DNA of 64,000 nt. Source: Dicaeum eximium. Lineage: Eukaryota > Chordata > Aves > Passeriformes > Dicaeidae. A program made the translations under genes and the position numbers. The DNA is taken from contig VWZP01010715.1 of NCBI GenBank assembly GCA_013396995.1, forward strand, positions 1,302,001-1,366,000, given 5' to 3'. Below are positions 1 through 14,091 of this stretch, in pieces (the first letter of the stretch is position 1; each line of letters opens with the position of its first letter). The notes beneath the pieces are model-generated. The model ran no database searches, had not been told where the DNA came from, and saw nothing but the letters and a program-made list of their open reading frames with translations.

Positions 1-2360
1 TACAAGTTTTTGAGTTTTCAAATCTGTTGATCAAGATGGCTGACAGTGTGGCAAAAAGTAACAGATGCCTGGAGTCTCAGTCTGCAGAGACCATCATTAA
101 GTCATAAGCAATTATCTACAAATAATTTCTGATAGCTTTATATAGAGGTTTTAACATTTTTAAAGTAAATTGATAGTATATAAACTGCCAAGATTTAGTC
201 TTTCTTCATAAATTTTCCTGATAAAAATATTTGTAGATTAGAGTAAGTCCCAATACTTCACTCCCAGTTTTAAAAATTAATATTCTATATGGTACAAGCA
301 CATTTTTGAGACTCCTGTGTGTTTTTCTTTAGCAGAAAACATGCTTGACACTTTCCTTTGCTTTAGAAACTGAAAAGAAATTTATGAAATATATAAATAT
401 ATATTTCAAAAATTTAATAAGTATTTTATAACTATATTAAATACATGAGATAAAAATCTTTAACCTTCTCCTAATAAACTGAATTATTTCCCATGCTTTA
501 TGGAGGACTGGGCCATCACATTTATTTTTCAAAAATAATATTAATTTTTTTTTAAAAAGTGGCATGAGTATTATTCTGTCCTATTTTTAAAGTTCTGATA
601 TGAACTCCTTCTCAGGCATAAAATAATGAGTTGCCTTGGTTTACCCTAATGCATACTTCACACAGACGTAGTATTATTTATACTTGCTTATTGAAACAGG
701 AATTACACTCAAGCTTTAAAAACAGAGTTTGAAGGAAAATATAATTATGAAGGAAAGCTTAGAATTTAAAATGCCTTATTTTTTTTTCCTAAGCATCTGA
801 TTTTCTTCCTCATCTACAAAATAGCCAGTGATATTATTTAGTGAAAAGGACAGAACTAGTCACTCTCAATAAACAGATCAATACATATTGAAGGCAGATG
901 AGACATGATTTTAATTCAGTAAGTTTTAAGACCAAATATTTTGATTATTCATAATTTCCCTTTACATCCATGTGAAAAAATAAGAATTAAGTTTTGTGGA
1001 GTGACCAATGTCTTCTGTTCTCACTTCTGATTCACACTAATCTCACCTTTAAGGAAAAGAGATTAATTTAGGAGGGCAAAGAAATTGTCCAAGAACCATT
1101 GGGTGGGGATCAGGTTGTTACCTGCTTTTTCAAATTTATGTTTACCACTAGACTGGTAAATAAAACCATGCACAGCTTGAACAGATGTGGAAGAACTGAG
1201 GGGACCTACAGAAGCAACAGAAAATAATTCATGTTAATGTGGCTTCTTCCCATCTCCCCAGCCTCTTTTTGCACCTGCAGTTATTAAGAGAAACAGAGAT
1301 GTGGGATCAGAATGTACTGTTTCAGAAATCACACACAGCAATGACTGGGGTCCAAGCAGGTACCCAGGGTCAAATCATCTCATTTCAGCAACTTGATCAG
1401 GTACTAATGGGGATTGTCAGTTTTTTCCAACCAACAATGTTTATATTTCACATAAAGTCTGAGGAAAGGGAAGAGCTGGCATAAGTCTCACTGCTGCATT
1501 TAGAGGTTTTATAGACCCTGCAATGTCTCTGTGCCATTTTTCAGAACACTGTAATGAAATTATAGCTCTTGTCTCCAGGGAGAGGGATATCTAGAGCCAT
1601 ATATAGAGCTATCAAAATGCCATCTGCTAACAGGGAAAGTGTTCCTACCACTTTTATTCACTTATGAAGGGTTTTACTCCTTAAATAGAATGATTTTTTT
1701 TCTAAGCCCAAATTTGTAGGAGTAAAGGAGGGAGAACCTGGCTTGCCATAAGCCATTTGTCACCCCTGAAACTACATTTACATTTTCCAGGGTATGATTA
1801 AACCAGAACTTTTGCCAGAGACATTTGAAGTTTAAATACATGTTATTGCAGTTTGGTATTTGTGGAGATTACTGGGGTGTATAACCTTTAAAAGTGGAAA
1901 AAAGCCAACATTTTCAAGTTGTTTGGATTGTAAACATTTAGAGATTACATACTCATGTAACAAAAAAGGACTTTATTCTATTTACATAATCAGCCATTAA
2001 ATATGTTCTAAAGAAACCTCTTCAAGCTGATGCTGTGCAGTCTTAAAAATGACTGCAGCGTTGCACACATTATGTTGTTTTTTATAACTAATACCTTTAG
2101 GCACAGGACTGCATTAGAAAGGTCAAGGAACAGCACCTCCACAAGGGAACCCTGGGGGGTGAATAAATGGCTTTAGAAGTTAACACACTTCCCTCTCTTT
2201 CCTCTTATTCCTAGCAGTATTCCTGGCAGCTGTGAGAATTGGCTGATATCTAAATATTGGTGCCTCCAACCCATCTCTTTTTGTATCACTTCAGAGGCCG
2301 TTTCCGAGATTCCCCCTGCCTGAGAACACAAGTACATAAATCAGAGATATAGAAACACAT
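1..2360. other. Anonymous AT-rich DNA, no gene seen
   Basis: No convincing gene or repeat is visible. The stretch has many A/T runs, for example around 360-440 and 540-560. An 81-codon open frame at 1239-1484 lacks convincing splice sites and resembles no family I know. It is best read as intronic or intergenic sequence. Confidence 0.6.
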
Positions 2361-2765
2361 AAATCATAGAATCAGAGAATAGTTTGTATTGGAAAGGATC
2401 TCTGCAGGTCATCTAGTCCTACCCCTGAAAGTGAGCTTTCTCAGAGCCTATTCCAATTTAATCTGGAATGCTTCCAGGGATGGGGTATCTAACACATCTC
2501 TGTTTCAGTGTCTACCCTTATAAAAATTACCTCATTAAAACAAAAATTTCGTCCTTATATCTAACTTAAATCCACCAATCTTTGTCTTAAAACCATTGTC
2601 CCTTGTTCTTTCACAAGAGGCCCTGCTAAACTGTTTGCCTTCATTTTCTTATAAATCCCCATCTTTCTTATAAAGTGAAACCTTCACTTCTCCAGACTGG
2701 AAAACTCCAGCTCTTGTAATCTCCATGGCTCTAGTCTGGACCTGCTTCAACAGATTGACTTTTCT
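2361..2765 (-). mobile_element. CR1 LINE, 3' end fragment
   Basis: On the + strand the sequence opens with the CR1 3'-terminal octamer pattern (aatcatagaatcagagaat) and continues through 'tattggaaaggatctctgcaggtcatctagtcc'. It then follows the usual CR1 3' UTR order: 'cttgttctttcacaagaggccc', 'cttcacttctccagactggaaaactccagc' and 'ctctagtctggacctgcttcaacag'. The element therefore lies on the minus strand with its 3' end at the low coordinate, 5'-truncated as most CR1 copies are. It is diverged, with many small differences from the usual consensus, so it is not a recent insertion. The reading frame on the minus strand at 2649-2957 is a shadow of this repeat and its flank. Confidence 0.9.
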
Positions 2766-5700
2766 AGGCAATCTGTTTGTCTGAGGAATAAATTTGACAC
2801 AATCTTTATACACTTTAGAATAATTTCCACTGGAAGTTAACCGAAAGTCTGGAAAATATTTAGTAGTGCAGGACATAAATGCAGGGGGCAATTTAAACCA
2901 CAAATTTTCTTTAATGCGTGTAAGATTAACAGTTCCAAAGAATGCATACAGTAGCATCCTATTCCTACAAGGAGCTTAATATGGTCAAGCAAACAGACAT
3001 TCTCTTTTATATGATCAGGACAAATTAAAACCTGCTGATCTGACTATCAGACAAGTTGCAAGCAGGTAGATTTGCACAAAAAGCACTATTTGTCCCTTAC
3101 TTTTGATGTAGAAGTTTGATTTAACCACAGACTGAACCTGTGTTCGATATTGCAAGCCCAAATCTAGCAGACAGTTCATTGCATAGCTAAAGGCACTTCT
3201 GTGTTTCCAAACATCTAGATTAACTAAGTCAAACTGACAAGAACATTTACTAGATGTATTTTTCTCTTTATGTTGGACTCAGCCCACAGCCATGGGGGCA
3301 GGGAATACTTTCCATTTTGATTTAGACTTTCTTGGCCTTTTATGTATAGTCTAGTTGGTTTGTTTCTGTAAATTTTTAACTAAACCATGAAAATAAACTT
3401 TTTTCATCACTTCTGTTACTATTGCTGCTCGTCTTAGGCATAAATCTGGTCACAGAGGGCATCCCTTCTACCAGACATTTTTGCCAGAAAGACACGGCTT
3501 CCCTGCTTACTTGTTATTCTGGACAGTCTTGCACCTCCTTCTCAGGTATTGTTGAAGGAGTGTAAGAAGCAATTCACTTGAGCCTAAAAATAATCGAAGT
3601 TTGGTAAATAAGATTTGTATAAACATAATTTGTATCTTTTCTATAGAATCCTCATCTTTCCCCATTTTTAACCACATTTTTTTTCTGTCCAACTTTTTAT
3701 TAAAAATGTCCCTTTTTTGTCTTTTCCACCTGCTGTGTTTTCAAGAGGACCAATTCTCTTGAAGGATAGAAGTATACTGTAATAAGGAACCATGGGAACA
3801 AGGCCAAGGTATTAGACTATCAAATGAATTCTATCTGAGGAGATGCTGAGCTTTTCTTTTTGAAAAGGACTGAGCTTTCTTTTTCATTTCGCAAATGGAG
3901 CTAATAGTCTAAAATAGTGCATCTTCATTACAGTGCAAAGGACTACATTAGAACTCTCCCTAGAAGAGCAAAAGTGACTGTTTGCTACATATACATAGAA
4001 ATTTGAGCAGCTTTTAAAAGGAGTTTCTTTCTGAGAGATCTTCACCTTTCTGTGGATATGGGGGTAGATTAAAAGAGGTGAAAATGTTCAGGGAAAATAA
4101 AGGATTTCATTGCCATGCTGTTAACCCCTGACTCCAGTAAATTGTTGTACCCTGCTCATGGCAAAAACTAAGCTTGTACTAAATTATGGGCAGACAGTAA
4201 AGGGGAAGGTTGTCTCAGTGCAGGCTGCCAGACCAAAGCATGTGAGTACTTGTGTGTACACATCTGTCTATGTATGGCCTCAATACAGTAGTGACTCAAA
4301 GGGCAAAGTACTGATCCTTTTGGTGCACATGTCAGGAACTGGTTTTATAACATGTAGGGGGAAAGCACTTCAGGCATTCTCTTGTTTAAACATTTGAATA
4401 AGCAGGTTTTTCATTTTCATAAGATGAATTGGCATCCTACAAAAAGGAGATGTAAATGCAGACATATCACATCACATTACTGATTAGTTTGTATTTTAGA
4501 ACATTAATATGAACTGTAGCAAAGACACTGGGTTGTCCCAGTTAGATACACACTGTGAATATGAATGGCATTTGCCCCAGGATTTAGGCAGGACTTGAAG
4601 CTGAACAGCAGAAGAGTTAATTTATGGCACACAGTAGGACTGCAACGCCTGGAATTCTCCATCAAGAGAAGAATCGTTGGAATAATTTAACTTAAGGAAA
4701 CTGGGCATGCAACACAATCCTGGGGAGCTATGCAATTAATGTTCTGTCTGCCACATTAAAGATTTACCACTGAGAGGGTCCATTTGCATACAACATACCC
4801 CCAGTGCCAGGAAAAGCTTCACTTGCTTTCACCACCCAGTATGGCACCAGACAGCAAGAGTGAGATGCTGTTTTGATTCAGTTACTGCTCAGCTGTATAT
4901 CAAACATGTTAGAGAAACAGGCCTTGACTTCAACATGTTTGGTTTGGATCAGTGAATTGAGCACTTACTGAGCTCTGGAATACAAATGATCACCCTATCT
5001 GTCCGAGCACTCTCCCTATTGCTGCCATCCTCTCTCTGCCTGTGGCTAATGCAGTAATATGTATGCAGTGCACAGCATCCTATGTGACTGCCACTTGACA
5101 AAATGTGCCAGATCATCATTGTCTCCAGACGAGACAGATTTATTATAATTCAATATGTTCCTCGTGAGCACTTTTTTCTGTCCTATGTTACAGTCTGCAT
5201 AGCATTCTGAATAATAACTACATGCTCTTATGACATTGCAGCACTGAATTTTTGTGGCTGAAAAAAAAATCTCCTTGACTCTGACAGAAATTCACCCACA
5301 GCAATATCTTCCTGTTGCTGAAAATTAATGTGGGATTTCCCTGCTCCATCCCAAAATAATAATAAGTTCATTAATTAGAGCTAAGTAGAGTGATCTCTAA
5401 TTTTTTTTAATAAAATGCCTTCAATATTCAAAAACTGGAAAGCCAGCTTTTCTGCGTCGCATTGCAGATAAAAGCCCATTGTACTAGGGAGTGAAATTAT
5501 GAGATCTAGATGCAGTTTTGTGTGATCTCAAAGTCAAATAAGGCATAGCAAGAATCAAGAAAGGCTGGGCAGGACTAACAGCTGTTCTTGCTAAATTAAA
5601 ACTACTCTATATGTTGGGACTGTCACCTAATAATAGCAGCAGAAGTGTTTACAAATGGTCCACACAGACTACTCAAAAATGCACAGGTTTCACACTTTCT

Positions 5701-6720
5701 AAGAGAATGGTGATCTTTTACAGGGAATCAGTCATTTCCGTTGACTTTAGATGCCAGGATGACCTTTACAAAGTGGTATAGATAATAACATTGAATATGC
5801 AATACACCAAACATGAATATTGGCACAATTTGGCTCATGAATATTTACCATCAAGACTGCTGCTGACAGCATCTCAGCAGCCCTAATCTGTAGGCTGGCA
5901 GTCAGCCAGGTTTCCCACTTTCCCCAGACATAAGGAGGAATTTCAGCCCTACTGGCCAGGAGGCAGAAAAGGATCTGGCATCCCAATTTGATTTGCACTC
6001 CATCTGTTAAAAAAAAAAAAAAACTCTCGTTAGAGGTAATGATGAAAGTAGAATGTCTAGTATGCACCACACCCAGGATCCCCCTGCAAAGCCTGTTAAT
6101 GCCATAGCAGGCATTGCAGCATCAGACAAAACTGTGCTTTGCATCCCTTTGAAATTGCCCTAAGGCATCAACAGTACCTTGAACAGATCACAGAGATTTC
6201 TTTGGGTGTGGGTGCTCAAACCCCTTTGTGAATGCCAGGCCGAGACATTTCTGTCTCGTGTTCCTGGCTGTATCTGACACTTGGTTGTTGTCCTTCCCTG
6301 ACAGCTGTTTCCTGTACCCACCACAACCATCTCCCCCTGTTCTCCCTGACCGTGGTTCCCAGCCTGGAACTGAGGGGAGTGATCCAGACAGATTGCAGTT
6401 GGGTCACATCACCTTAGACCGTGGCTCAGGGATGATCAGCCCTGGGCAGCCTCCTCATTGTCCCACAGTTCCTGCTCTTACCCTCTTCCTTCTCTCCTTT
6501 ACCTTTGGTGTTGATAAATAAGTCAGTTACTTTTTCCACTCCAATGAATGTGAAGGAAAATGAAGCCAGTTAATTGACTAATTAGTAATTATTAGTAATA
6601 TTCAAATTCCTTGTCTCCCTCTGAAGATTTTGGTGGGTTTTTTGTTTTTTTAAGCACCCCATCTTCCACTCCCCTACACTGTTCTCACTATGTTAACCTT
6701 CCTTCAAATGTCATTTTATT
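2766..6720. other. Anonymous DNA, no gene seen
   Basis: I see no gene in this interval. It contains a 15-base A run (6009-6023) and a GC-elevated segment at about 6185-6515. The latter carries overlapping open frames on both strands (6216-6521), which is what low-stop GC-rich sequence produces by chance. The frame at 4158-4397 has no recognisable protein features. Confidence 0.55.
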
Positions 6721-7840
6721 TCTTTCATTGTTGCTCTCTAATCTGGAGCCCAGATCTGGAGGTGTCAGCTGAGACTGCACTTGTTTAGTGGCAGAATTAT
6801 CTGCTGGATGAGGTGTAACTGGATGCTGGATGTTTTACTGAAGCATCCCAGCAAGGTATTTGCCTCTTTGAGAGAACACTGCATTAACTGGCACCTGTGA
6901 GCTCAGATCTCAAGGCTCAGTTCAGTTTTTGAAGCACAGATCATTAGCTGGTTATTGCCCATTTTTCATTTGTGTACTTTGTTTCTCCTACAAAAGAATC
7001 ATTCTGCATGGCTGCATTGAATTTCATTTTATATATTATAAACCCTTTACCAAATTTTCACAAAATTTTGAAATCTTAACTTGTATCTCTCTCCTCCTCC
7101 CTCTGCTAATTTTAACCTGCATTGTATTGGCATTTTAAAGGATATTTCCTAATATGCCATTCATATAACAGTTATGATTAAGTAAAATTCAACAGGTAGT
7201 AGATCCATCAAAGTCCTCATTTCATTTCTTCTCGCATATTAGACAAAAAGCTAAGGGTAACTGCATAGGTTTTCAAGCAGCTGTTTATCTCCTCTACACT
7301 AATTTCACCCAACCGTGTTTTCCTATTCTACATGTGCAGGATCATGTCAGCAGTCCTACTGAAGCCAAAATAAATCTCATCCCTTGTTTTCCTCTACCTG
7401 CTGGACTAATTAATCAGCCAGGTAATAAATGAGACTGCTTGACTGAGCAATTTTGGCTTATAACCATATGACTCTTTAGATGTACACAGACAGATTGTAC
7501 CTTTTGTTTTGGCACTTTTCTGGTCAGGGTAGATTTCTGTCTTAAAGGCTAGACTTGTCCTCTTCTTTGGAACAGTTAATTTTTTTACTGTAGTCTTCAG
7601 CCATTTGTTCTCTAAAAGTTGTCAAAGGTCATCAGTAATATAAAAAATGCACCATCTTGTTTCACTGATGCACTGGTGTCATTGGCTTAGCCATACTTCA
7701 CATTTAAATATTCTTTAATTTAGTGATTTTACTTGTATTCTCTTTGCCCTTCAAATTTATATAAAGCCTTGAGTCACACTCAATAGTTTCAGTGGTTTGA
7801 GAAACTCAGTATTTTACTTTTCTCTGTCACTCATGTTTTT
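6721..7840 (-). mobile_element. Ancient CR1-type LINE: 3' UTR and part of ORF2
   Basis: A long, decayed CR1-family (L3-like) element read on the minus strand. Near its 3' side, 6745-7030 matches the CR1 order '...gagcccagatctggaggtg', 'gcagaattat', 'gaagcatccca', then 'gcattgaatttcat'. From about 7272 the + strand follows the reverse complement of ORF2: 'ttttcaagcagctg', 'atgtcagcagtcctactgaag', later 'cagtcttcagccatttgttctct' and 'catttaaatattctttaa'. On the minus strand the segment around 7345-7380 translates as IYFGFSR..ADM, corresponding to the reverse-transcriptase motif VYLDFSKAFDTV with the aspartate replaced by glycine. There is no intact frame, so the element is dead. The end near 7840 is approximate because similarity fades. 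Identification rests on recalled CR1 sequence, not on a search. Confidence 0.75.
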
Positions 7841-9789
7841 CTTACATGCGTAATAATAGACCTTAGTTGTTGAAGTCCTTCTGCAGTAACCTACAAACAC
7901 CATCAAAGGCTGAATTAATGTTTAAAGCATCACTACTAACATGCCTTCATTTGGTTCAGAATACTCAGAAAATTATGTTAAGCTTTCTGGTGCTCTGTGA
8001 GCTATATTTCCCAAGGCAAGTATGAATTTTAAAACTTAACGTTTTAAAACATGCCTTAAAAACAGTAAATTTACTAAAGGGAGGAAAAAAATAATTACAC
8101 ATAACAGGGCAGCATGCAACAACTGATTCTCAAAGTGCAGCTATATTACTTTGAAATCATTGGATGCAACCACTGGATGCAAACACACCAGCTACTTTCC
8201 CTTTTCTACAGCAGTATCACATTCAGCATAATTACTAAATCCTGCTGGGTAGCAAGATCTGATTTAAGCTGCCATTGATCTTTCAGTGAGCCTTTCTTCA
8301 ACAGCCACTCCTATTCCTCATGAATCTTCTTGTTTCTAGTCCTGGTTGCACTAGCTGGACCTTTCCTTGCCTACCCTCAAAGCCTCTCCTGAGAGCTGTG
8401 AGTCTCTGCTCCCTGCCCCTCTAGCTGGAATTTGGATTTTAGGTTTGTATTTTTTTTGTTGATTCTCCTGACAGAGCTACCAGTGAGCAAACTGAATATT
8501 TAGCATTTTTCTTTCCAATTTTTCATAGCAAAGGCAAAGAAAAACAAACTTGAAACCTAAAACCTTTATGAATTGTAAAGGGTTTTTTTTTCTTTTTAGG
8601 GCAAGTCCTTATGGCCTCCTTCCTAATTCTGCACTGAATAATCACTTAAATGAGCATGTAATGAAGGCAGTGATCACAATGGCCTTACATCACTTATATG
8701 TGTCAATTTACTTTTGCCCTAAGCCACCCACAACACCTCAGAATTGCTAAGATTTAAAATGCTTGAATCCCTCAGTATACATTATGAAAACCACAAAAAA
8801 ACTTTTAGCAGAAATGTCACAAGAAAATAAGTTAGGTTGGATGTACAGTAGTTTAATAATGACTAATTTCTAATTCTTTTTCCCCTGAAAATCACCAAAT
8901 TCTATTGAAGCACAAATGAGTCTCAGAAGTAAATCTCTGAGGTCAGATATAGCCATATATTACATAACACAAGCATTATTTCTCTTACCCTCTGTCACAA
9001 TCCTTGCCCTCCTCTTTCTTCTTCAACTCAGTGAATATTTTTTCTTTTTTTTTAATTTTCCTATATTTTTATAAATTAAGATGAAATGGTATTCTCCTAT
9101 TTCCTCTTACAAAGCAGAAAATATTTCATTTTTATAGGGAGAGATATTGGTGCCCATCTAATAGAACAATGGCCTTGAAAATGTAAACAGGATTTCTATC
9201 CCAAAGGAAGTGACAGTATTTCAAGATAATCTGTTAAAACAAATTCAAGGGAGAAAAAAATATTTAATTTTTAAATTGATACATGTCAAAGGTTGTTTTT
9301 AACTTCAACATGAACATCCAGAGCACTGTTCTGATAAGAAGAAAACCAATCGAACCACAATTGACACTCTTAAAGTAAATTACAGAGTGGAGAAATTTCT
9401 CTTGCTCAGCCTTGAATTCTCATTTCAAGAAAGCTGTACAATCAGCTGGAGAGTTCCGAGAAAAGACACTCATGCAGAAGTGGTCAAGCACTGAAAAACA
9501 AGGTCTCTAAGGGAGGATTTCAGGAGTTATCAGAAAAGAAGAGGTTGAAAGTGATTACTCTGTAGAGATATTTTACATTCAAAGAAAAAAACCAAGCCTG
9601 TGACAAAAAGAGAGACTCTTCAGCCTTGTTGACTAAAGACATAAAAGACATAAGGAAATAAATGAAAGGAAAAGCTGGATAAATTCAACCTTGAATATCT
9701 TACCCCATAAAGACAGACATTGTATAATAGAGGCAATGAAGGGAAATGCATCTCCACGTTTGGAAAACTTGAGCAGAGATGGTGGTTCT

Positions 9790-9813
9790 AACAACAACAA
9801 CAACAAAAAAAAA
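9790..9813. repeat. (AAC)n microsatellite with A tail
   Basis: Five AAC units run into nine A residues. It is a simple-sequence tract. Confidence 0.85.
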
Positions 9814-12132
9814 TCCAGTTTCTAATAGCAATTTTTGTACTGTGTTTGCACTACTCTTGATTGTCTCTATCTCCACTCCCTTCAAGAAAATACAGTTTAT
9901 AACTGAACTACGATAAACATAGTAAGGATTATGGTTCAAACTCAGTCAAATAAGAAAACTCGTGAACACTGATTTTCCTCCTGCATTAGAAATTCAATTT
10001 ATGAAACAAAAAAATCACAGCAGCACCCTTGCATTTTAGAAGCTTACCAAATATGCTCTTGTGACTTAACCAGTATTTTTACACTGCACAGACTCCCAAG
10101 ATCTTTCCAGAGAGCAAGGATTGTTCAGTTCCTCATATCTTAGGCCCTCAAGCCCTAAAGCAGTGTGCTGCCAAGATGGGACCTGATAAGAGAAAATAAA
10201 TAAACTTCACCTCTTCTCTTCACCTTTTCCCAAAAAGCAATCATTCTCTCTAAGTTTCCTAAAAGATGATAAAGAAAGGGAAAGCAGATTTCCAACAGTT
10301 TGCTCTAAACTGGGATTCTTTTTTTCCTAAGAATTGCAAATATTTCCTAGAATATGGAAATTCCAATTTCCACTTGATTTAGTATAAACACATGCAATGG
10401 TGTAAGTAATAAAATAATTATCCATGTGAGCAATTGTTTAAAATATACCATGAAAGTTTGATTCCCAGCTTTTAATTAAGTTTGACAAGATTGGCAAGAG
10501 CTTCGTCTTTCCTGAACACTACATATGTCTACAAGTCAAAAGTAACTCTGAAAGGAGCACAGATATTTAATTAAAATACATCATAATTATCTATTAGCTA
10601 GAAATTTTGTGATGAGTCAACTGCAGAGTTGACCTTTGGCAAACGGCCTGGACATCAGCACTTGATGGGGAATATCCAGTGCAAGTGGCTCAAATGCTCA
10701 AAACTATCTGGAACAGCATTTACCTCCAATCAGATCAGATGAAAGAGAAGAGAATTACAAATATTTTTGAAAAACAGGAGGAGTCAATTAGAAAAGAAGC
10801 ATTAAAGTGAGAACGTTTGTAATGGGGGATAGAGACCTTTTACCAGAGTCAGCAGCAGCCAAATCTTGGATTGATGCTGGGGCGAGCTGCCTCCAGCATC
10901 TCCACCTAATCCTGGATCAGGCAGAGCTGCTTCTCTGTGGGACACTATTCACTGGCTAATTATATGCCATTAGTGGATCAATAACCTGCTCTGATACTGT
11001 TTTAATTTAAACTATGTTATTTCAATAGGTTTTCCTTGCAACAAGACCTAAGAAAAATCAAGAAATATCTCTGGTCTTCTTATTCACTGAAGCCTTCCAC
11101 AACCTCTGTTTTCCAGTAGTCCCACACTTAGAGGGATTCCCTTAATTCCATGACTTAACAAGTGCAACACCTGCTGCACTTACCCCTTTTTTAGGTTGAA
11201 ATATAGAAGTTCATGCACTAGACCTCAGAAATGCAGACAAATGCATTATTTTTAATAATATCCTCATTTGGGTGACAGAAATCAAGAAAAATTATGGTAG
11301 ATTTGGAAAAATAACTCTCCAAACCAAGCAACAAAACCCATTGGTCAGTCTGGCATCTCTTCATCCCTAATACACCTACACTTTAATTCCAGACTGCTTT
11401 AGGCTTTTGTTTGTCCATCCAGAATGTGTTTCACTGTATCATTGTTAGGCTGTTAGAGAAATGTTCATTTCTCAAATCCACAGTACCCTTAATTGAAAGA
11501 GTTTCTTTGAACTACACAAAGCTGTACTAAAACTTGGCTCTATGCAACATACCACCCAAGACATTTCCTTTAATATCAGTAAATCATCTTGTTTGCTGTA
11601 TGCATCTCTGTAGGCAGTATGCTCAGATACTGCCTCAAATTTCCACAAATTGCTTTCCAGCACAAGTAAGGGAAGAAACCGTTTCATTTAGAGACAACTT
11701 TAAGACATCCTGACATTTTGTGCATCAGATATCTGCTACTGAGGTATTGTCTGATGAGTAAGGTTGACCAGAACACCAGGTAAGAAGCAGGAGAGAATAA
11801 CACCATGAGAGAAAATATATCTATTTTTATTCTCCAAAAGTTCTTCCATTACACTCACATATCCTCCACAAATTCAGTGGGGGTCCTTTTTGTAAATAAG
11901 CTGCCACTAGTTTTTGTCTAAACTCGGTCTCCTCCTGACTTAAATTTTTTCCCCATATATTTAAGAAAGAAAGCTTTAGCTGTACATTAATCTCCTCCCC
12001 TTTCCCACTTAATCAAGTGCTTCCTACATTTGAAGCACAACACTGACCATTTCTCAGTCCAGTGAGCCAAGAACAGCTGCTTAGCACACCAAAATATAAA
12101 ATGAAATGTATATTTCTTTCATTCAGGTATAT

Positions 12133-12148
12133 TTATATATATATATAC
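12133..12148. repeat. (TA)n dinucleotide tract
   Basis: A short run of alternating TA within 'tatttatatatatatatacatg'. Confidence 0.75.
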
Positions 12149-13875
12149 ATGAAATATACCTGGCACAACAGCTTTCAAAAAAGATGTTACTACCAAGCCC
12201 TGCCAGTATGACATCCTTTTCTCCACTGCAGCAAGGAGCTGTATTCCCTCCTTTCTGACCCAGGCAGGAGGAATGTCTCCATAGCATAAACCATGGCAGC
12301 ATACATCTCACAATGTGATGACCACAAAACATATGTCAAGTCCTCACTCAGTTTAGAGCAGGACCTTCCTCGTGCTTAGCAGGTCAACTTGTCACAGTAA
12401 CTACTACATTGGTATGGCAGATTGTCTTAGAGTACTTATAAATTTAGAAGAGCACTCTCAGTGGGAGAAGAGTTTCAGGCGTTTCTTTTTTGTTAGATAT
12501 TCACTTAATTTATTTGTTGTGGGCTACTGATACACAAATTTATTTTTTGTGATTCTTTTTCTCAGAGACCAACTAGAAAGGGATGGAGAATATTGTGAGT
12601 CTGTTATAGAACTTAAAGTAATGGCAAATCCTTGTTGAACTGGGCAAATGTGAAAGAGGGCTGCAGGAGCTGAAAACACAGCAGTGCTGCAGAGTTAACA
12701 GACACAGAACTTTTGGCAGCACTGACTTATTTGTTCTGTCATCTAACAGTATCCAATTTAGAAAGTCCAAGATTCTTTAGACATAACAACTTTGAGCAGA
12801 AAACAAGTATTAGGAGACTTTACTGTGTATCTATTATACAACAGGAGCATTAACCTTTCACCTAGTAAACTGGAATTCTGTTTAATCATGTATTTTATAC
12901 TGTATGTATGCCCTCTAATGGTAAATAAGAATAATTCCTATTGTTTCAAACGGAGTGGTATTCAGCTACTTCTTAACAGCAAATTCCATCACTTTTTTTG
13001 CTCTTTTCTTCTCCCATCTCAGTTCAATGTGATTGAAGACTTCTGAGAATTGCAATTATTGCAACTTGTGAGGTTTTGCTGCTAATGCAAGCCCTGCTGT
13101 TGGAAAAGGTCTGAGCTGAACAGGGGCAGAGCTGTACTGCAGTGGAACTGGCTGTCACCTGAGGGACTCTAATCGAGGAAATCCTTCCAGTAATTCTCAG
13201 TGGCAGACTGCACTGGGAATAAAACAGCATAGGCTGGGAAATTCAGCATTTCAGCACCAACTGAAACCAAAATACATCTGAGGAACTGGAAGCTCAGAAT
13301 CACAATGTTCTTCTATTTGTGTAAATTACAGCAAGATTGCTCCATTTTACTTAATTTCTAGTCTAAATTAAGCTTCAAAGATAAAGCACTGAAGTCAAGT
13401 TGGCTATATTTCAACTACTTTTTTTTTGTTGTTTTGTTGGTGTTACTACCTTAAAACTGAAAATTTCTGGTTGTATTATATCAGCTTATCATGACTTTGT
13501 AAGTGTTTGGATATTATTTCTGCAAAGGAATCCTTCCAATACATTATATGATATTGTATCATGGTATTAAGAACCCATTTTTGCCTCTTACTTTCCCCAG
13601 TATGAAATTAGAATTATACTGTATGGGATTTGAGTCCAGCCTCAAAGCTCCAAATGCCTCTCATAATGATAGGGTAATGCATTAAAATATTAAATCAATT
13701 ACAAATAATCAAATAAATAAAGCTAATATTTTAATGGTTAGTAAAAAGTTAAAGTAGATTGTGAATCGTTTGCAGACCAGTTTTTATTCTGAATTTAGCC
13801 ACAGAGGGAAGGATTCTCAAATAATGGAACTGAGCCTGAATTTATTGTCTCATGTATAAATCTGCCACTTTACAC

Positions 13876-13907
13876 ATTCTTTAAAAATACTATTCTTTAA
13901 AAATACT
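13876..13907. repeat. 16-base perfect tandem duplication
   Basis: The unit attctttaaaaatact occurs twice back to back and is followed by a further 'att'. It looks like a replication-slippage duplication. Confidence 0.9.
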
Positions 13908-14091
13908 ATTCCTTACATACAAAGAAAAACACCATAAATATTCCACCTCTTTTCAACTGTAAAGGTTTAGGAATTATCTATATTATTCAACTGTGTTAAA
14001 ACTAGATTTTTAGCATTTTAGTGTAGCAGTAGAACCCATTAATATTTTCAGATGATTTTCACTGGCATTACAGACCACTGTGATACAAGAC

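Larger units (their letters stand above)
7841..14090. other. Anonymous AT-rich DNA, no gene seen
   Basis: No gene or clear interspersed repeat is visible. Minor content includes an (AAC)n tract at 9790-9813, a TA run at 12133-12148 and a 16-base tandem duplication at 13876-13907. Open frames such as 9700-9939 (minus), 11472-11687 (minus) and 12792-13046 (plus) are short, lack codon or domain signals, and fit chance expectation. Confidence 0.55.

Noticed and set aside
2649..2957. 102-codon minus-strand frame
   Set aside because: Its 3' half lies in the CR1 fragment at 2361-2765 and the rest continues by chance into flanking DNA.
6185..6521. GC-rich block with overlapping frames, considered as an LTR or small gene
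   Set aside because: No TG...CA ends, no target-site duplication and no coding pattern could be seen. Open frames in several phases on both strands point to composition rather than coding.
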